A stretch of DNA of 39,865 nucleotides from EsbW-18 sp964634615. GTDB taxonomy: Bacteria > Patescibacteriota > Minisyncoccia > Phycocordibacterales > EsbW-18. A program made the position numbers and the translations under genes. Numbering within the stretch: position 1 is the first letter of the stretch; each line of letters starts with the position of its first letter. Positions 24,347 to 31,012 of the stretch are shown here, piece after piece. The DNA lies in NCBI GenBank assembly GCA_964634615.1, contig CAZWLQ010000006.1:1-39865 (forward strand), written 5' to 3'. The notes beneath the pieces are model-generated. The model was not told where the DNA came from, made no database searches, and saw only the letters and a list, made by a program, of their open reading frames with translations.

Positions 24347-25474
24347 ATGCAAAGTATAACGACGGCACACAATCTCAAGGGCAAGCGCGTGCTTCTTCGC
24401 GCTTCGTTAAATGTTCCAATACGTCAGGGTGCAATTCTTGATACGGTGCGTTTGGAACAGGCGCTTCCAACCATCAAGTTTCTTATCGGTGCCGGCGCAC
24501 GGGTGATTGTGGTAAGTCATCTTTCAAAGGCGGAAGGTACAACACTCCAGCCGGTTTTTCGCTATCTCAAGGAAAAAATTCCGCTGTCGTTCATTGGCAA
24601 CATCCACAGTGATCGTGCGCAAGACATGATTGCAAAGATGCGCGATGACGATGTGGTTTTGGCAGAGAATCTTCGTGTGTATCCGGAGGAAGAAGCGAAT
24701 GACCCGGTTTTTGCTCGCACCCTCGCTTCACTCGCGGATATGTATGTGAACGACGACTTCACCGTGTCGCACCGCAAACACGCTTCGATTGTGGGCGTAC
24801 CAAAGTTTTTGCCAAGCTATATGGGGCTTTCATTCGAGCGCGAATATTCTTTTCTCTCACAGGCGCTTCGTGCACCCACGCCGTCCTTGGCGATTTTGGG
24901 TGGCGGAAAACCCGAAACAAAAATTCCACTGATTGCGTCCCTTGCAGAAAAGATGACCGACGTGTTTGTTTGTGGCATATCGGCGAACGTCCTGTGGAAA
25001 TCACAAGGTTTTGAAATCGGGCTCTCGGTCGCGTCGGCGTTTCCGATTCCTACAACCGAAAAAGTTTTGAAAATGGAAAATATTCGTTTGCCGTCCGATG
25101 TGCGTATCAAAGATGCACAGGGTATTGTGCGTGTTGGTTCGCCACAGAGTGTTGACGCAGGAAGTGCGATTGTTGATGCGGGCCCACAAACACTTATTGA
25201 TATCGAGCAGTTGATTAAACAAGCGTCCTTTGTTTTATGGAACGGCCCACTTGGTGAATATGAAAAGGGCTATACCGAATCAACACACGCATTAGCGCGT
25301 CTTTTAGCACAGAGCGGAAAACACGTCATTGTCGGCGGGGGAGACACCGTTGCGGCAATTGCAACGCTAGGGCTTTCTGACAAATTCACGTTTGTCTCAT
25401 CCGCAGGCGGAGCAATGATCGACTTTTTAGCGCACGAAACGCTCCCGGGTATTGAGGCACTAGGGCGTTCTTGA
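24347..25474 (+). CDS. pgk: Phosphoglycerate kinase, divergent
   Basis: 375 residues, slightly short for the family. Recognisable blocks: GKRVLLRASLNVP, AENLRVYPEEE, YVNDDFTVSHRKHAS, LGGGKPETKIPL, WNGPLGEYE and GGGDTVAAI. Several usually invariant positions differ. The Asp of the RVDxNVP motif is Ser here, SHLGRP is SHLSKA (Arg to Lys), and NDAFGxAHR is NDDFTVSHR. The nucleotide-binding and hinge motifs remain. It is probably still the glycolytic ATP-forming kinase, since it follows tpiA directly, but the 3-phosphoglycerate site is altered. Confidence 0.93.
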   Translation: MQSITTAHNLKGKRVLLRASLNVPIRQGAILDTVRLEQALPTIKFLIGAGARVIVVSHLSKAEGTTLQPVFRYLKEKIPLSFIGNIHSDRAQDMIAKMRDDDVVLAENLRVYPEEEANDPVFARTLASLADMYVNDDFTVSHRKHASIVGVPKFLPSYMGLSFEREYSFLSQALRAPTPSLAILGGGKPETKIPLIASLAEKMTDVFVCGISANVLWKSQGFEIGLSVASAFPIPTTEKVLKMENIRLPSDVRIKDAQGIVRVGSPQSVDAGSAIVDAGPQTLIDIEQLIKQASFVLWNGPLGEYEKGYTESTHALARLLAQSGKHVIVGGGDTVAAIATLGLSDKFTFVSSAGGAMIDFLAHETLPGIEALGRS

Positions 25475-25498
25475 CAAATGGTTTTACTTATGTATAAT
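25471..25498 (+). promoter_or_regulatory. Strong promoter of Cys-rich cassette 4
   Basis: TTGACA (25471-25476), 16-bp spacer, TG-extended TATAAT (25493-25498). It starts on the pgk stop codon. The leader of about 75 nt contains a GTAGAAG/CTTCTAC hairpin (about 25531-25562) and then GAAGGAG. Confidence 0.85.
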
Positions 25499-25581
25499 AG
25501 CTTCGGCTTTTGTACATAAACTAAAAACGTAGAAGCGGTGATTAGCCAACTCACTTCTACACAGCGTAGAAGGAGAGAGTC

Positions 25582-25803
25582 ATGGCGGATCAGCCAGTCA
25601 ACGACAACCCAGTTGTCTCGCCGCAGTCCAGTCCGAAGAACTTTGTGCGCGGCGACCGGTGCTACGGTTGCAGTTACAAGTTCGACGACGCGGACGATAT
25701 TGCGGAAGTGGTGGGCTGGCGCAAGTACTGTCATCTCTGCGTCTGCTTCCCATGCGGGAATCCGTATTGCACCGGTTGTTACGGTTGCATACCGGATTAC
25801 TGA
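25582..25803 (+). CDS. Small Cys-rich protein (orphan cassette 4)
   Basis: 73 residues with nine Cys: C27, C30, C50, C53, C55, C58, C63, C66 and C69, giving several CxxC knuckles (CYGC, CHLC, CFPC, CTGC, CYGC). The first 25 residues are a low-complexity Pro/Asn/Ser tail. It probably binds two zinc ions or an iron-sulfur cluster. No named family is recognised. It has the strongest promoter of the cassettes, a GAAGGAG SD and a terminator, so it is likely abundant. Confidence 0.75.
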   Translation: MADQPVNDNPVVSPQSSPKNFVRGDRCYGCSYKFDDADDIAEVVGWRKYCHLCVCFPCGNPYCTGCYGCIPDY

Positions 25804-25825
25804 GACAACTCCAACCCAAAGGAGA

Positions 25826-25853
25826 GGGCCCTTGCGAAAGCGGGGCCTTTTAA
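25826..25853 (+). terminator. Intrinsic terminator of cassette 4
   Basis: GGGCCC and GGGGCC arms around a GC-gaaa-GC inner stem, followed by TTTTAAATT. Confidence 0.8.
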
Positions 25854-25877
25854 ATTGGAATTTTGTCTGAATTTTTC

Positions 25878-25906
25878 TTCACACTGCGCAAAATCTTTCA
25901 TAAAGT
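25878..25906 (+). promoter_or_regulatory. Promoter of Cys-rich cassette 5
   Basis: TTCACA (25878-25883), 17-bp spacer, TAAAGT (25901-25906). The leader contains a TCCTC-acg-GAGGA hairpin and then AAAGGAG before ATG 25989. Confidence 0.5.
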
Positions 25907-25988
25907 AAGATGTTTTCCTAATTCTTGCGTCTAAGGAGTACCTGACGTATCCTCACGGAGGACAATAGCTCACCGAAAGGAGTGCCGA

Positions 25989-26387
25989 ATGCCGGTTTCG
26001 CCCGAAGTCCAATCGATCATCACCAAGCACAAAGATGCTCTTGCATTGTTGCGCGAACAAGAGAAGAAGTTGTTCGCTGACAGTGCTACAGAAGTTAGGA
26101 GGCTTCGTTGTGTCTGCTCTGCTTGCAAGAAAGAGATGACGGTCGGGGATCTGATTTTCATTCAGGACACCCGCATTACCTCGACACACGGTTGTTTCGG
26201 TGGGGGCGACCAGGTGGATTGTGATCCGGGACAGTGCTACATGGCTTGCCCATTCTGCGGTCAACAGCATCGTCTCTACAATCATCCGCGCTGTGACGAC
26301 ATTCATGCATGCATCGAAGCGCTGAAACCCTCCGGTCTCCGCTCGGTCTTCGGAGAGAACATTAAACCGGGACGGTTGCGAAGATAG
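25989..26387 (+). CDS. Zinc-ribbon-like protein (orphan cassette 5)
   Basis: 132 residues. A helical, charged N terminus (about 5-40, HKDALALLREQEKKL) precedes a Cys-rich core: C41, C43, C46, C69, C78, C83, C87, C90, C102, C108. CSAC (43-46) and CPFCG (87-91) look like the two halves of a zinc ribbon. No nuclease or DNA-binding motif is evident. It is monocistronic with its own promoter, AAAGGAG SD and terminator, next to the other Cys-rich cassette. Confidence 0.75.
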   Translation: MPVSPEVQSIITKHKDALALLREQEKKLFADSATEVRRLRCVCSACKKEMTVGDLIFIQDTRITSTHGCFGGGDQVDCDPGQCYMACPFCGQQHRLYNHPRCDDIHACIEALKPSGLRSVFGENIKPGRLRR

Positions 26388-26403
26388 CGCCCTTTCCCTT
26401 GCC

Positions 26404-26428
26404 ACGCCCTTCGGGGCGTTGTGTTTTT
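26404..26428 (+). terminator. Intrinsic terminator shared by converging genes
   Basis: ACGCCC-ttcg-GGGCGT (26404-26419), then GTGTTTTTAT. The T-tract overlaps the stop codon of the convergent HIT gene. Confidence 0.88.
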
Positions 26429-26891
26429 ATGTGAGTGCCGCACGGATTTTTGCCGCAAGGAGTGCCAGTTCTTTATCATCGGCGCGCTTTCCATCATGAC
26501 TCGAAATATATCCTTCGTATTTCTTAAAAAAATGATCAATGTTTGATTTTATTGGCTTCCATGTGCCCATGTCTTTTGTTCCGTGCATAGGAAACAATTT
26601 TGCATGTACATGATCAATCCCAAAACCTTCAAACACAAGGGCCGTGCGACCAACGTCATGCAGTGCTTTGTCTAATTTTTCCGCAACTATTTTTGTTGCT
26701 TGCATCAAACTTAAGAGCGCGTCGTCGGGTAGTTGAAGTGCGTAACTCGGGTAGTGCTTTTTAGGTATTACAACAGTTGCACCATCTGTATTAGGGAAGA
26801 TGGTTAAAAATGCAAGATGGGTTTTGCTTTCCCATACTTTGTGTGAGGGAATCTCACCAGCGACGATTTTGCAAAAAATACAGTCGTTCAT
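26427..26891 (-). CDS. HIT-family nucleotide hydrolase
   Basis: 154 residues from the ATG whose first base is 26891 (MNDCIFCKIVAGEIPSHKV). The longer frame runs through the promoter palindrome and is rejected. DCIFCKI is the usual N terminus. The catalytic triad region reads GIDHVHAKLFP: the first two His of HxHxH are present and the third is Lys. Such HIT proteins hydrolyse dinucleotide polyphosphates or phosphoramidates; the change may alter activity. A minus-strand TATACT box lies 8 nt before the ATG. Confidence 0.9.
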   Translation of the reverse strand: MNDCIFCKIVAGEIPSHKVWESKTHLAFLTIFPNTDGATVVIPKKHYPSYALQLPDDALLSLMQATKIVAEKLDKALHDVGRTALVFEGFGIDHVHAKLFPMHGTKDMGTWKPIKSNIDHFFKKYEGYISSHDGKRADDKELALLAAKIRAALT

Positions 26892-26899
26892 ATCTCTCA

Positions 26900-26905
26900 A
26901 GTATA
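26900..26905 (-). promoter_or_regulatory. -10 box of the HIT gene
   Basis: TATACT on the minus strand, ending 8 nt before the ATG. This implies a leaderless message. The upstream palindrome occupies the spacer/-35 region. Confidence 0.6.
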
Positions 26906-26911
26906 CAACTG

Positions 26912-26941
26912 TCTTCTGGGTTTCTGCAGAAACCCAGAAGA
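26912..26941. promoter_or_regulatory. 30-bp perfect palindrome upstream of the HIT gene
   Basis: The sequence is perfectly self-complementary about the GC at 26926/26927; each arm is TCTTCTGGGTTTCTG. It lies between the divergent HIT and recJ starts and overlaps the HIT -35 region, so it could be an operator or cruciform. Confidence 0.7.
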
Positions 26942-27008
26942 GTACATAGAGCATTCCTAAACCGTCAATACCGTCGGCCGGTTTTGCGCGCTATAGTAGG
27001 TGCTACTC

Positions 27009-28718
27009 ATGACCGACTACGTCCTTAAAGAACGCCCCGGAGAGGGTGCAGTAAAGAATCTCGCGCACTACTCACCCTTGATGCGCCAACTTCTTTCCGC
27101 ACGTGGTATTGAGTCGGCAGAGGATGCAAGTGCCTTTTTTGCTCCCGATTACGAGCGCGACGTGCATAATCCGTTGTTGCTGTTACACATGGATACGGCA
27201 ATTGCTCGCATCATCAAAGCGCTCGATGCAGGCGAGCATATCCGCGTGTTCTCCGATTTTGATGCAGATGGGATTCCCGCAGCCGTTTTGATGAATGACC
27301 TTTTCAAAAAGCTCACGCATGAAAATTTTTCTGTGAAGATTCCGCACCGCAACACCGAAGGGTTTGGATTGAATGAGCGTGCGGTTGCATCCGCAATCGA
27401 AGAGAACGTGAATCTTTTAATCACGCTTGATTGCGGAACGGGGGATGCGACACACGTTGAAGCACTGATGAACGCGGGTATCGATGTCATTATTACCGAC
27501 CACCACAAGGAAGGTTTAACGGTGCCGAGTGCCTACGCAATTGTGAATCCAAACCAAGAAGGCGACACATATCCAAACAAGGGTCTTTGTGGCGCGGGGG
27601 TGGCATTTAAGGTTGCGACGGCACTCATTGCAACGCTTCGTGCAAAGGGTGATGCGCGGGTCAACGATATTCCGATTGGCTGGGAAAAGTGGCTGCTTGA
27701 TATGGTTGGCATCGCAACACTCTCCGATATGGTGCCGCTCGTGGGAGAGAATCGCGCGCTCGCACACTACGGGCTGATGGTGCTTCGCAAATCGAAGCGC
27801 GCGGGTATCGATGCATTGTTTGACGAAGTGCGTGTTCGGAAATCACGCCTCACGGAAGACGATATTGTCTTTTCAATTACACCGCGCATCAACGCAGCGT
27901 CTCGCATGGATGAACCAGAAGCAGCGTTTCGCACGCTCGCGACCGGGAGCGAAGCGGAAGCAATTGCGTGCGCAAAGCACTTAACCGAAATCAACAACCA
28001 ACGAAAGGGTGCTGTTGCACACATGGCGAAAGAAATTAAGGAAAAACTTGAAGGAAGAGATCTCCCAGAAGTGATTGTCGTAGGGAATCCGCACTGGCGC
28101 ATCGGGCTCTTGGGTCTCGCCGCGAACACCATCGCTGAAACCTATGGCAGGCCTGCGTTTGTGTGGGGTCGCGGAGAAGCCACGGTTATCAAAGGATCGT
28201 GTCGTGCAGCAGGACATTTTGATGTGATGCATTTGATGACCGAAACAAAAGAGTATTTTACCGAGTTTGGTGGGCACACGCATTCGGGTGGTTTTTCAAC
28301 GACGGTCGAGCATGTGGTGACACTCGAAACTGCACTCTCGGATGCTGCACGGAAGCTCGCACTCGGCGCGCAGGACGAAACATTGCTTGTTGATGACGAG
28401 TTATCACTCAACGATGTTTCAAAAGACACATATCGGGACATCGCGAAGCTCGCTCCGTTTGGTATGGGAAATCCAAAACCCATCTTCGTGTTTAAGAATG
28501 TGTTTGTTGAACGTGCAGAACCGTTTGGAAAAGAGAAGCAACATGTACGTCTCACGCTTGCGAGAGATTTTGGTACGGTATCCGCAATTCAATTCTTTGC
28601 GGATGAGCAGTTGAAGGGAATCAAGGCGGGAAGTGCGATAACACTCGCCGCAACACTCGAAGAAGACACGTTTGCGAAAGGAACACCAATCCGACTTCGT
28701 ATCGTTGACATTTTGTAG
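27009..28718 (+). CDS. recJ: Single-stranded-DNA-specific exonuclease RecJ
   Basis: 569 residues from ATG 27009; an upstream GTG at 27000 would add three. DHH-superfamily motifs: FSDFDADGIPAA near 80 (usually DYDADG), LLITLDCGTG near 138, IITDHHKEG near 160 and CGAGVAFKVA near 197. The DHHA1 part includes FGGHTHSGGFS near 420, followed by an OB-like C terminus. It degrades 5' ssDNA ends in recombination and repair. TATAGT at 26992-26997 is the likely -10, 11 nt before the ATG. There is no SD. Confidence 0.95.
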   Translation: MTDYVLKERPGEGAVKNLAHYSPLMRQLLSARGIESAEDASAFFAPDYERDVHNPLLLLHMDTAIARIIKALDAGEHIRVFSDFDADGIPAAVLMNDLFKKLTHENFSVKIPHRNTEGFGLNERAVASAIEENVNLLITLDCGTGDATHVEALMNAGIDVIITDHHKEGLTVPSAYAIVNPNQEGDTYPNKGLCGAGVAFKVATALIATLRAKGDARVNDIPIGWEKWLLDMVGIATLSDMVPLVGENRALAHYGLMVLRKSKRAGIDALFDEVRVRKSRLTEDDIVFSITPRINAASRMDEPEAAFRTLATGSEAEAIACAKHLTEINNQRKGAVAHMAKEIKEKLEGRDLPEVIVVGNPHWRIGLLGLAANTIAETYGRPAFVWGRGEATVIKGSCRAAGHFDVMHLMTETKEYFTEFGGHTHSGGFSTTVEHVVTLETALSDAARKLALGAQDETLLVDDELSLNDVSKDTYRDIAKLAPFGMGNPKPIFVFKNVFVERAEPFGKEKQHVRLTLARDFGTVSAIQFFADEQLKGIKAGSAITLAATLEEDTFAKGTPIRLRIVDIL

Positions 28719-28733
28719 GTTCGGAGCGATAGT
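28705..28733 (+). promoter_or_regulatory. Promoter of membrane-peptide cassette 6 inside the recJ 3' end
   Basis: TTGACA (28705-28710, inside the last recJ codons), 17-bp spacer, GATAGT (28728-28733). The leader has CCGGA...TCCGG (about 28744-28768) followed by GAGGAGGG. Confidence 0.65.
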
Positions 28734-28788
28734 CGAATCAGATTGCCGGAGCACGGAGCTTCCGGAAGACAAACAGAGGAGGGCATCA

Positions 28789-29039
28789 TGGCCAGTATCG
28801 TACAGAGTTTTAGTGCCACCGAGCTCACGCTCGGGCTCGTTCTCGGTCACTTCCGGAACGAGTTCACTGCATCATCGAGAGCGATCTTCGCTGGTGCTCT
28901 CGCCGCGATCGTGGGGATCACGGTGTCTGGGGTTGGGGTAAACTTCCTCTCCGACCTGAACGCCATCAGGGGCGGGCTGGTGACCGCGGCTCTCGTGTTC
29001 CTCGCCTCACACACACTCCTACGCAAAAGGAATGTGTGA
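28789..29039 (+). CDS. Small two-helix membrane protein (orphan cassette 6)
   Basis: 83 residues with two hydrophobic helices (about 33-52, IFAGALAAIVGITVSGVGV, and 60-76) and a basic C terminus (LLRKRNV), suggesting the C end is inside. ATG 28789 is fixed by the GAGGAGGG SD. A longer in-frame start at 28743 would bypass it. Holin-like size is noted, but no phage genes are near. The function is unknown. Confidence 0.65.
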
Positions 29040-29042
29040 GAT

Positions 29043-29082
29043 CGCCCGCGCGCGTCGGTTCAACCGACGCGCGCTTCTACGT
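29043..29082 (+). terminator. Strong GC hairpin after cassette 6
   Basis: GCGCGCGTCGGTT and ACCGACGCGCGC form a 12-bp stem with a 2-3 nt loop, followed by only TTCTAC. It is a probable terminator or 3' stabiliser. Confidence 0.6.
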
Positions 29083-29087
29083 CTGGA

Positions 29088-29116
29088 TTGACTTCATGTC
29101 ATTCGGAGCGTATAAA
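29088..29116 (+). promoter_or_regulatory. Promoter of cassette 7
   Basis: TTGACT (29088-29093), 17-bp spacer, TATAAA (29111-29116). The short leader has CCACG-tgag-CGTGG directly before AGAAAGG. Confidence 0.75.
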
Positions 29117-29159
29117 TCACAGCGGATTAGAACCACGTGAGCGTGGAGAAAGGTAGTGC

Positions 29160-29756
29160 ATGGACGCTAAGCGTCTCGTGGAAGTTTCCAAGTTTGCCGT
29201 TCGGGATATGGTGAGTCAGTCGGAGGTGTCTTCGTGGCAAGTCATCGCACGATACACCGCGACGTTCGCGGTGAACTTCACGGATTGGTTGGGGAGAGCG
29301 TACCCCTGGGTGCGTCACGAGTTGTCCCAGCATGCTCTCAAGGACAATCTGCGATGCGAGGCGGAGCAGGATCATGTCGAAATGCTTCTCGCTTTCGCGC
29401 ACTCCTGCGGGGCAGAGCCTACGCCCTTCGAGCATTCGCTGATGAGAGGGCCGTTGAGAGATGTTCGTGCGCTCTTCAAGAAGTCGGAAAACGCGGGTCT
29501 CGGTGGGCTTGCGCTCTGCGCAGTGCTCGAGGGCACGTCGGCCATTTTCATTCCGGACTTGGCGAAGCGCGGGGCTGAGCTCGGCTGCAAGAGCTTCGCC
29601 TACACGGATGTGCACGGCGAGGCGGACATCGAGCATGCCGACGCATTCACGAAGGCGCTCGAAGCGGAGTGCGGGATGGGGTATAGCAACCCCGAACTGA
29701 CCTGTCACCGAGGTGCCGAAGCAGCTCTGCGACTCATCAGAGTCATCTACAGTTGA
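29160..29756 (+). CDS. Heme-oxygenase-like (HDO-type) helical protein (orphan cassette 7)
   Basis: 198 residues, all-helical. Candidate di-iron ligands match the heme-oxygenase-like diiron oxidase pattern: Glu69-x2-His72 (EQDHVE), Glu124 (LEGTSAIF), then His152-x3-Asp156-x2-His159 (HGEADIEHA). Characterised members of that superfamily, such as UndA and SznF, oxidise small substrates with O2. The closest annotation would be TENA/iron-containing redox enzyme. The substrate is unknown. It is GC-rich compared with its neighbours and is a self-contained unit with its own promoter, SD and terminator. Confidence 0.75.
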   Translation: MDAKRLVEVSKFAVRDMVSQSEVSSWQVIARYTATFAVNFTDWLGRAYPWVRHELSQHALKDNLRCEAEQDHVEMLLAFAHSCGAEPTPFEHSLMRGPLRDVRALFKKSENAGLGGLALCAVLEGTSAIFIPDLAKRGAELGCKSFAYTDVHGEADIEHADAFTKALEAECGMGYSNPELTCHRGAEAALRLIRVIYS

Positions 29757-29770
29757 GGTGTGTCGAACAA

Positions 29771-29800
29771 GGCCGTCCCTTCGGGGCCGGCCGTTTCATT
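29771..29800 (+). terminator. Intrinsic terminator of cassette 7
   Basis: GGCCGtCCC-ttcg-GGGcCGGCC (29771-29792), followed by GTTTCATTT. Confidence 0.8.
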
Positions 29801-29815
29801 TGGTACACTAGGACT

Positions 29816-30031
29816 ATGTTATTTTATGAAACTCACACAAGAACAGCGGTGAAAACGGTTCTTTGGAGAATTGTGGCAACTCTCATTACATGGGGAACTG
29901 TGTACTGGTTTACAGGAGAAATTAAAGAGTCGATCAAAATAACACTCATTGCAGCACTTTTGGGAATGACTGCATATTACTTTTATGAGCGTATTTGGAA
30001 TGCGATTGGATGGGGAAAGGTAATTAAATAA
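29816..30031 (+). CDS. DUF2061 small membrane protein
   Basis: 71 residues from ATG 29816. Pattern: ETHTRTAVKTVLWRIVATLITWGTVYWFTGE, then KITLIAALLGMTAYYFYERIWN, the two-helix DUF2061 fold. TACACT (29804-29809) is 6 nt before the ATG, so it is probably leaderless. It is followed after 2 bp by the RNase H gene. Function unknown. Confidence 0.85.
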   Translation: MLFYETHTRTAVKTVLWRIVATLITWGTVYWFTGEIKESIKITLIAALLGMTAYYFYERIWNAIGWGKVIK

Positions 30032-30033
30032 TT

Positions 30034-30417
30034 GTGACGCAGATAACTATCAACACCGACGGCGGAGCGAGAGGAAACCCAGGACCAGCGGGTATTGGCT
30101 ACGTGATTGCAAAAGATGGTGCGGTCGTCAAAGAGGTTGGCGAATATATCGGCGAGACAACCAACAATCAGGCAGAATATGAGGCGCTCGTTCGTGCACT
30201 TACGACTCTCAAGGAGCTTTTGGGTAGTGACATGGACGCGACGATTGAAGCGCGACTCGACAGCGAGCTTGTAGTAAAACAACTTCGTCGTGAGTACAAA
30301 GTGAAAGACGCAGGGTTGAAGACGCAGTTCGCCAAAGTGCAGGAGATTCTTGCGACACTCCCAAAGGTAACGTTTGTGCACGTAATGCGCGAAGAAAACA
30401 GCGAAGCGGATGCGTAG
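30034..30417 (+). CDS. RNase HI-like protein ending at a premature TAG
   Basis: 127 residues from a GTG start. The carboxylate set is visible: Asp in NTDGGARGNPGPAGIGYV, Glu in NNQAEYEAL, Asp in RLDSELVVKQL and Asp in ENSEADA. The frame hits TAG immediately after ADA, but continues in the same frame with VNEALDAQSAKIQ and then TGA. RNase H proteins commonly read ADALVNEALD here, so the TAG replaces one codon and removes the last helix. All four acidic residues remain, so the truncated enzyme may still cut RNA:DNA hybrids. Confidence 0.88.
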   Translation: MTQITINTDGGARGNPGPAGIGYVIAKDGAVVKEVGEYIGETTNNQAEYEALVRALTTLKELLGSDMDATIEARLDSELVVKQLRREYKVKDAGLKTQFAKVQEILATLPKVTFVHVMREENSEADA

Positions 30418-30459
30418 GTGAACGAAGCACTCGACGCGCAGAGCGCGAAAATCCAATGA
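30418..30459 (+). pseudogene. Displaced C-terminal codons of the RNase H gene
   Basis: In frame after the TAG, 13 codons (VNEALDAQSAKIQ) match the expected C-terminal helix of the family and end at TGA. They would be made only by readthrough. Confidence 0.65.
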
Positions 30460-30586
30460 TCAAAATCCCTGCCTGCCGGCAGGCAGGCAAATTACAAACA
30501 AGGCCCAAAACCCAAGGACTCAAGATTTGGAATTTGTATAATGGATTTTGTTTGAAGCTTGATTATTGGAACTTGGAATTTATTTT
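30445..30586. repeat. Mixed intergenic repeats before mscL
   Basis: Contains tccaatgatcaaaatcc-type units, the palindrome CCTGCCTGCCGGCAGGCAGG (about 30468-30487), and ttggaatttg / ttggaacttggaattt units. The same classes occur at 17745, 30880 and 38262. Confidence 0.75.
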
Positions 30587-30886
30587 ATGAAAGATTTTAT
30601 TCAATTCGTTCGGGAACAAGGAGTCATTGGTCTAGCAATTGGTTTTATTCTCGGTGGTGCAGTGAGCAAGGTCGTTGCATCGTTTGTGACTGACATCATT
30701 AACCCGATTATCGGTTTGGTGTTCGGTTCGACCGCAGGACTCGCAGGGCTCCATATCGGACCGGTGTTCTATGGCAGCTTCATTGCGGTCTTGATTGACT
30801 TTGCAATTGTTGCGGCAGTTATCTACTTTGGTTTCAAGAAACTAAGACTCGATCGACTGGACGCTGACAAAACAAAAATCCAATAG
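30587..30886 (+). CDS. mscL: Large-conductance mechanosensitive channel MscL
   Basis: 99 residues, short for the family. The N-terminal helix KDFIQFVREQGVIGLAIGFILGGAVSKVVASFVTDIINPII contains the gate (GAVSKVVASFVTDIINP pattern). The second helix is at about 65-85 and ends FGFKKLRLD. The periplasmic loop is shortened. It releases osmolytes on hypo-osmotic shock. The upstream 140 bp are repeats, so no clear promoter is seen. Confidence 0.92.
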   Translation: MKDFIQFVREQGVIGLAIGFILGGAVSKVVASFVTDIINPIIGLVFGSTAGLAGLHIGPVFYGSFIAVLIDFAIVAAVIYFGFKKLRLDRLDADKTKIQ

Positions 30887-30958
30887 CCAGAATTCAAAGG
30901 AGTCCGTTTGGATTTTGAAACCATGGATTTTGTTTGGAACTTGGTGTTTGGAATTTAG
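30880..30958. repeat. TCCAA / TTTGGA inverted repeat after mscL
   Basis: caaaaatccaatagccagaattcaaa on the left and tttggattttgaaacc ... tttggaacttgg ... tttggaattt on the right. It follows the mscL stop codon and precedes the comEC start hairpin. Confidence 0.7.
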
Positions 30959-30980
30959 CTCCACTTTATTCTCCGTCACA

Positions 30981-31012
30981 TACACTCCCCACATGCGGGG
31001 AGTGTATTTTTA
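30981..31012 (+). terminator. Intrinsic terminator overlapping the comEC start codon
   Basis: TACACTCCCC-acatgc-GGGGAGTGTA (30981-31006) is a perfect 10-bp stem followed by TTTTTAT. The first probable comEC ATG (30993) lies in its loop. Confidence 0.8.

Noticed and set aside
29753..30459. TGA or TAG recoding
   Set aside because: Both codons end otherwise normal genes (TGA at 25801-25803 and 29037-29039, TAG at the ends of pilB and recJ) with terminators following, so the RNase H TAG is a real stop.
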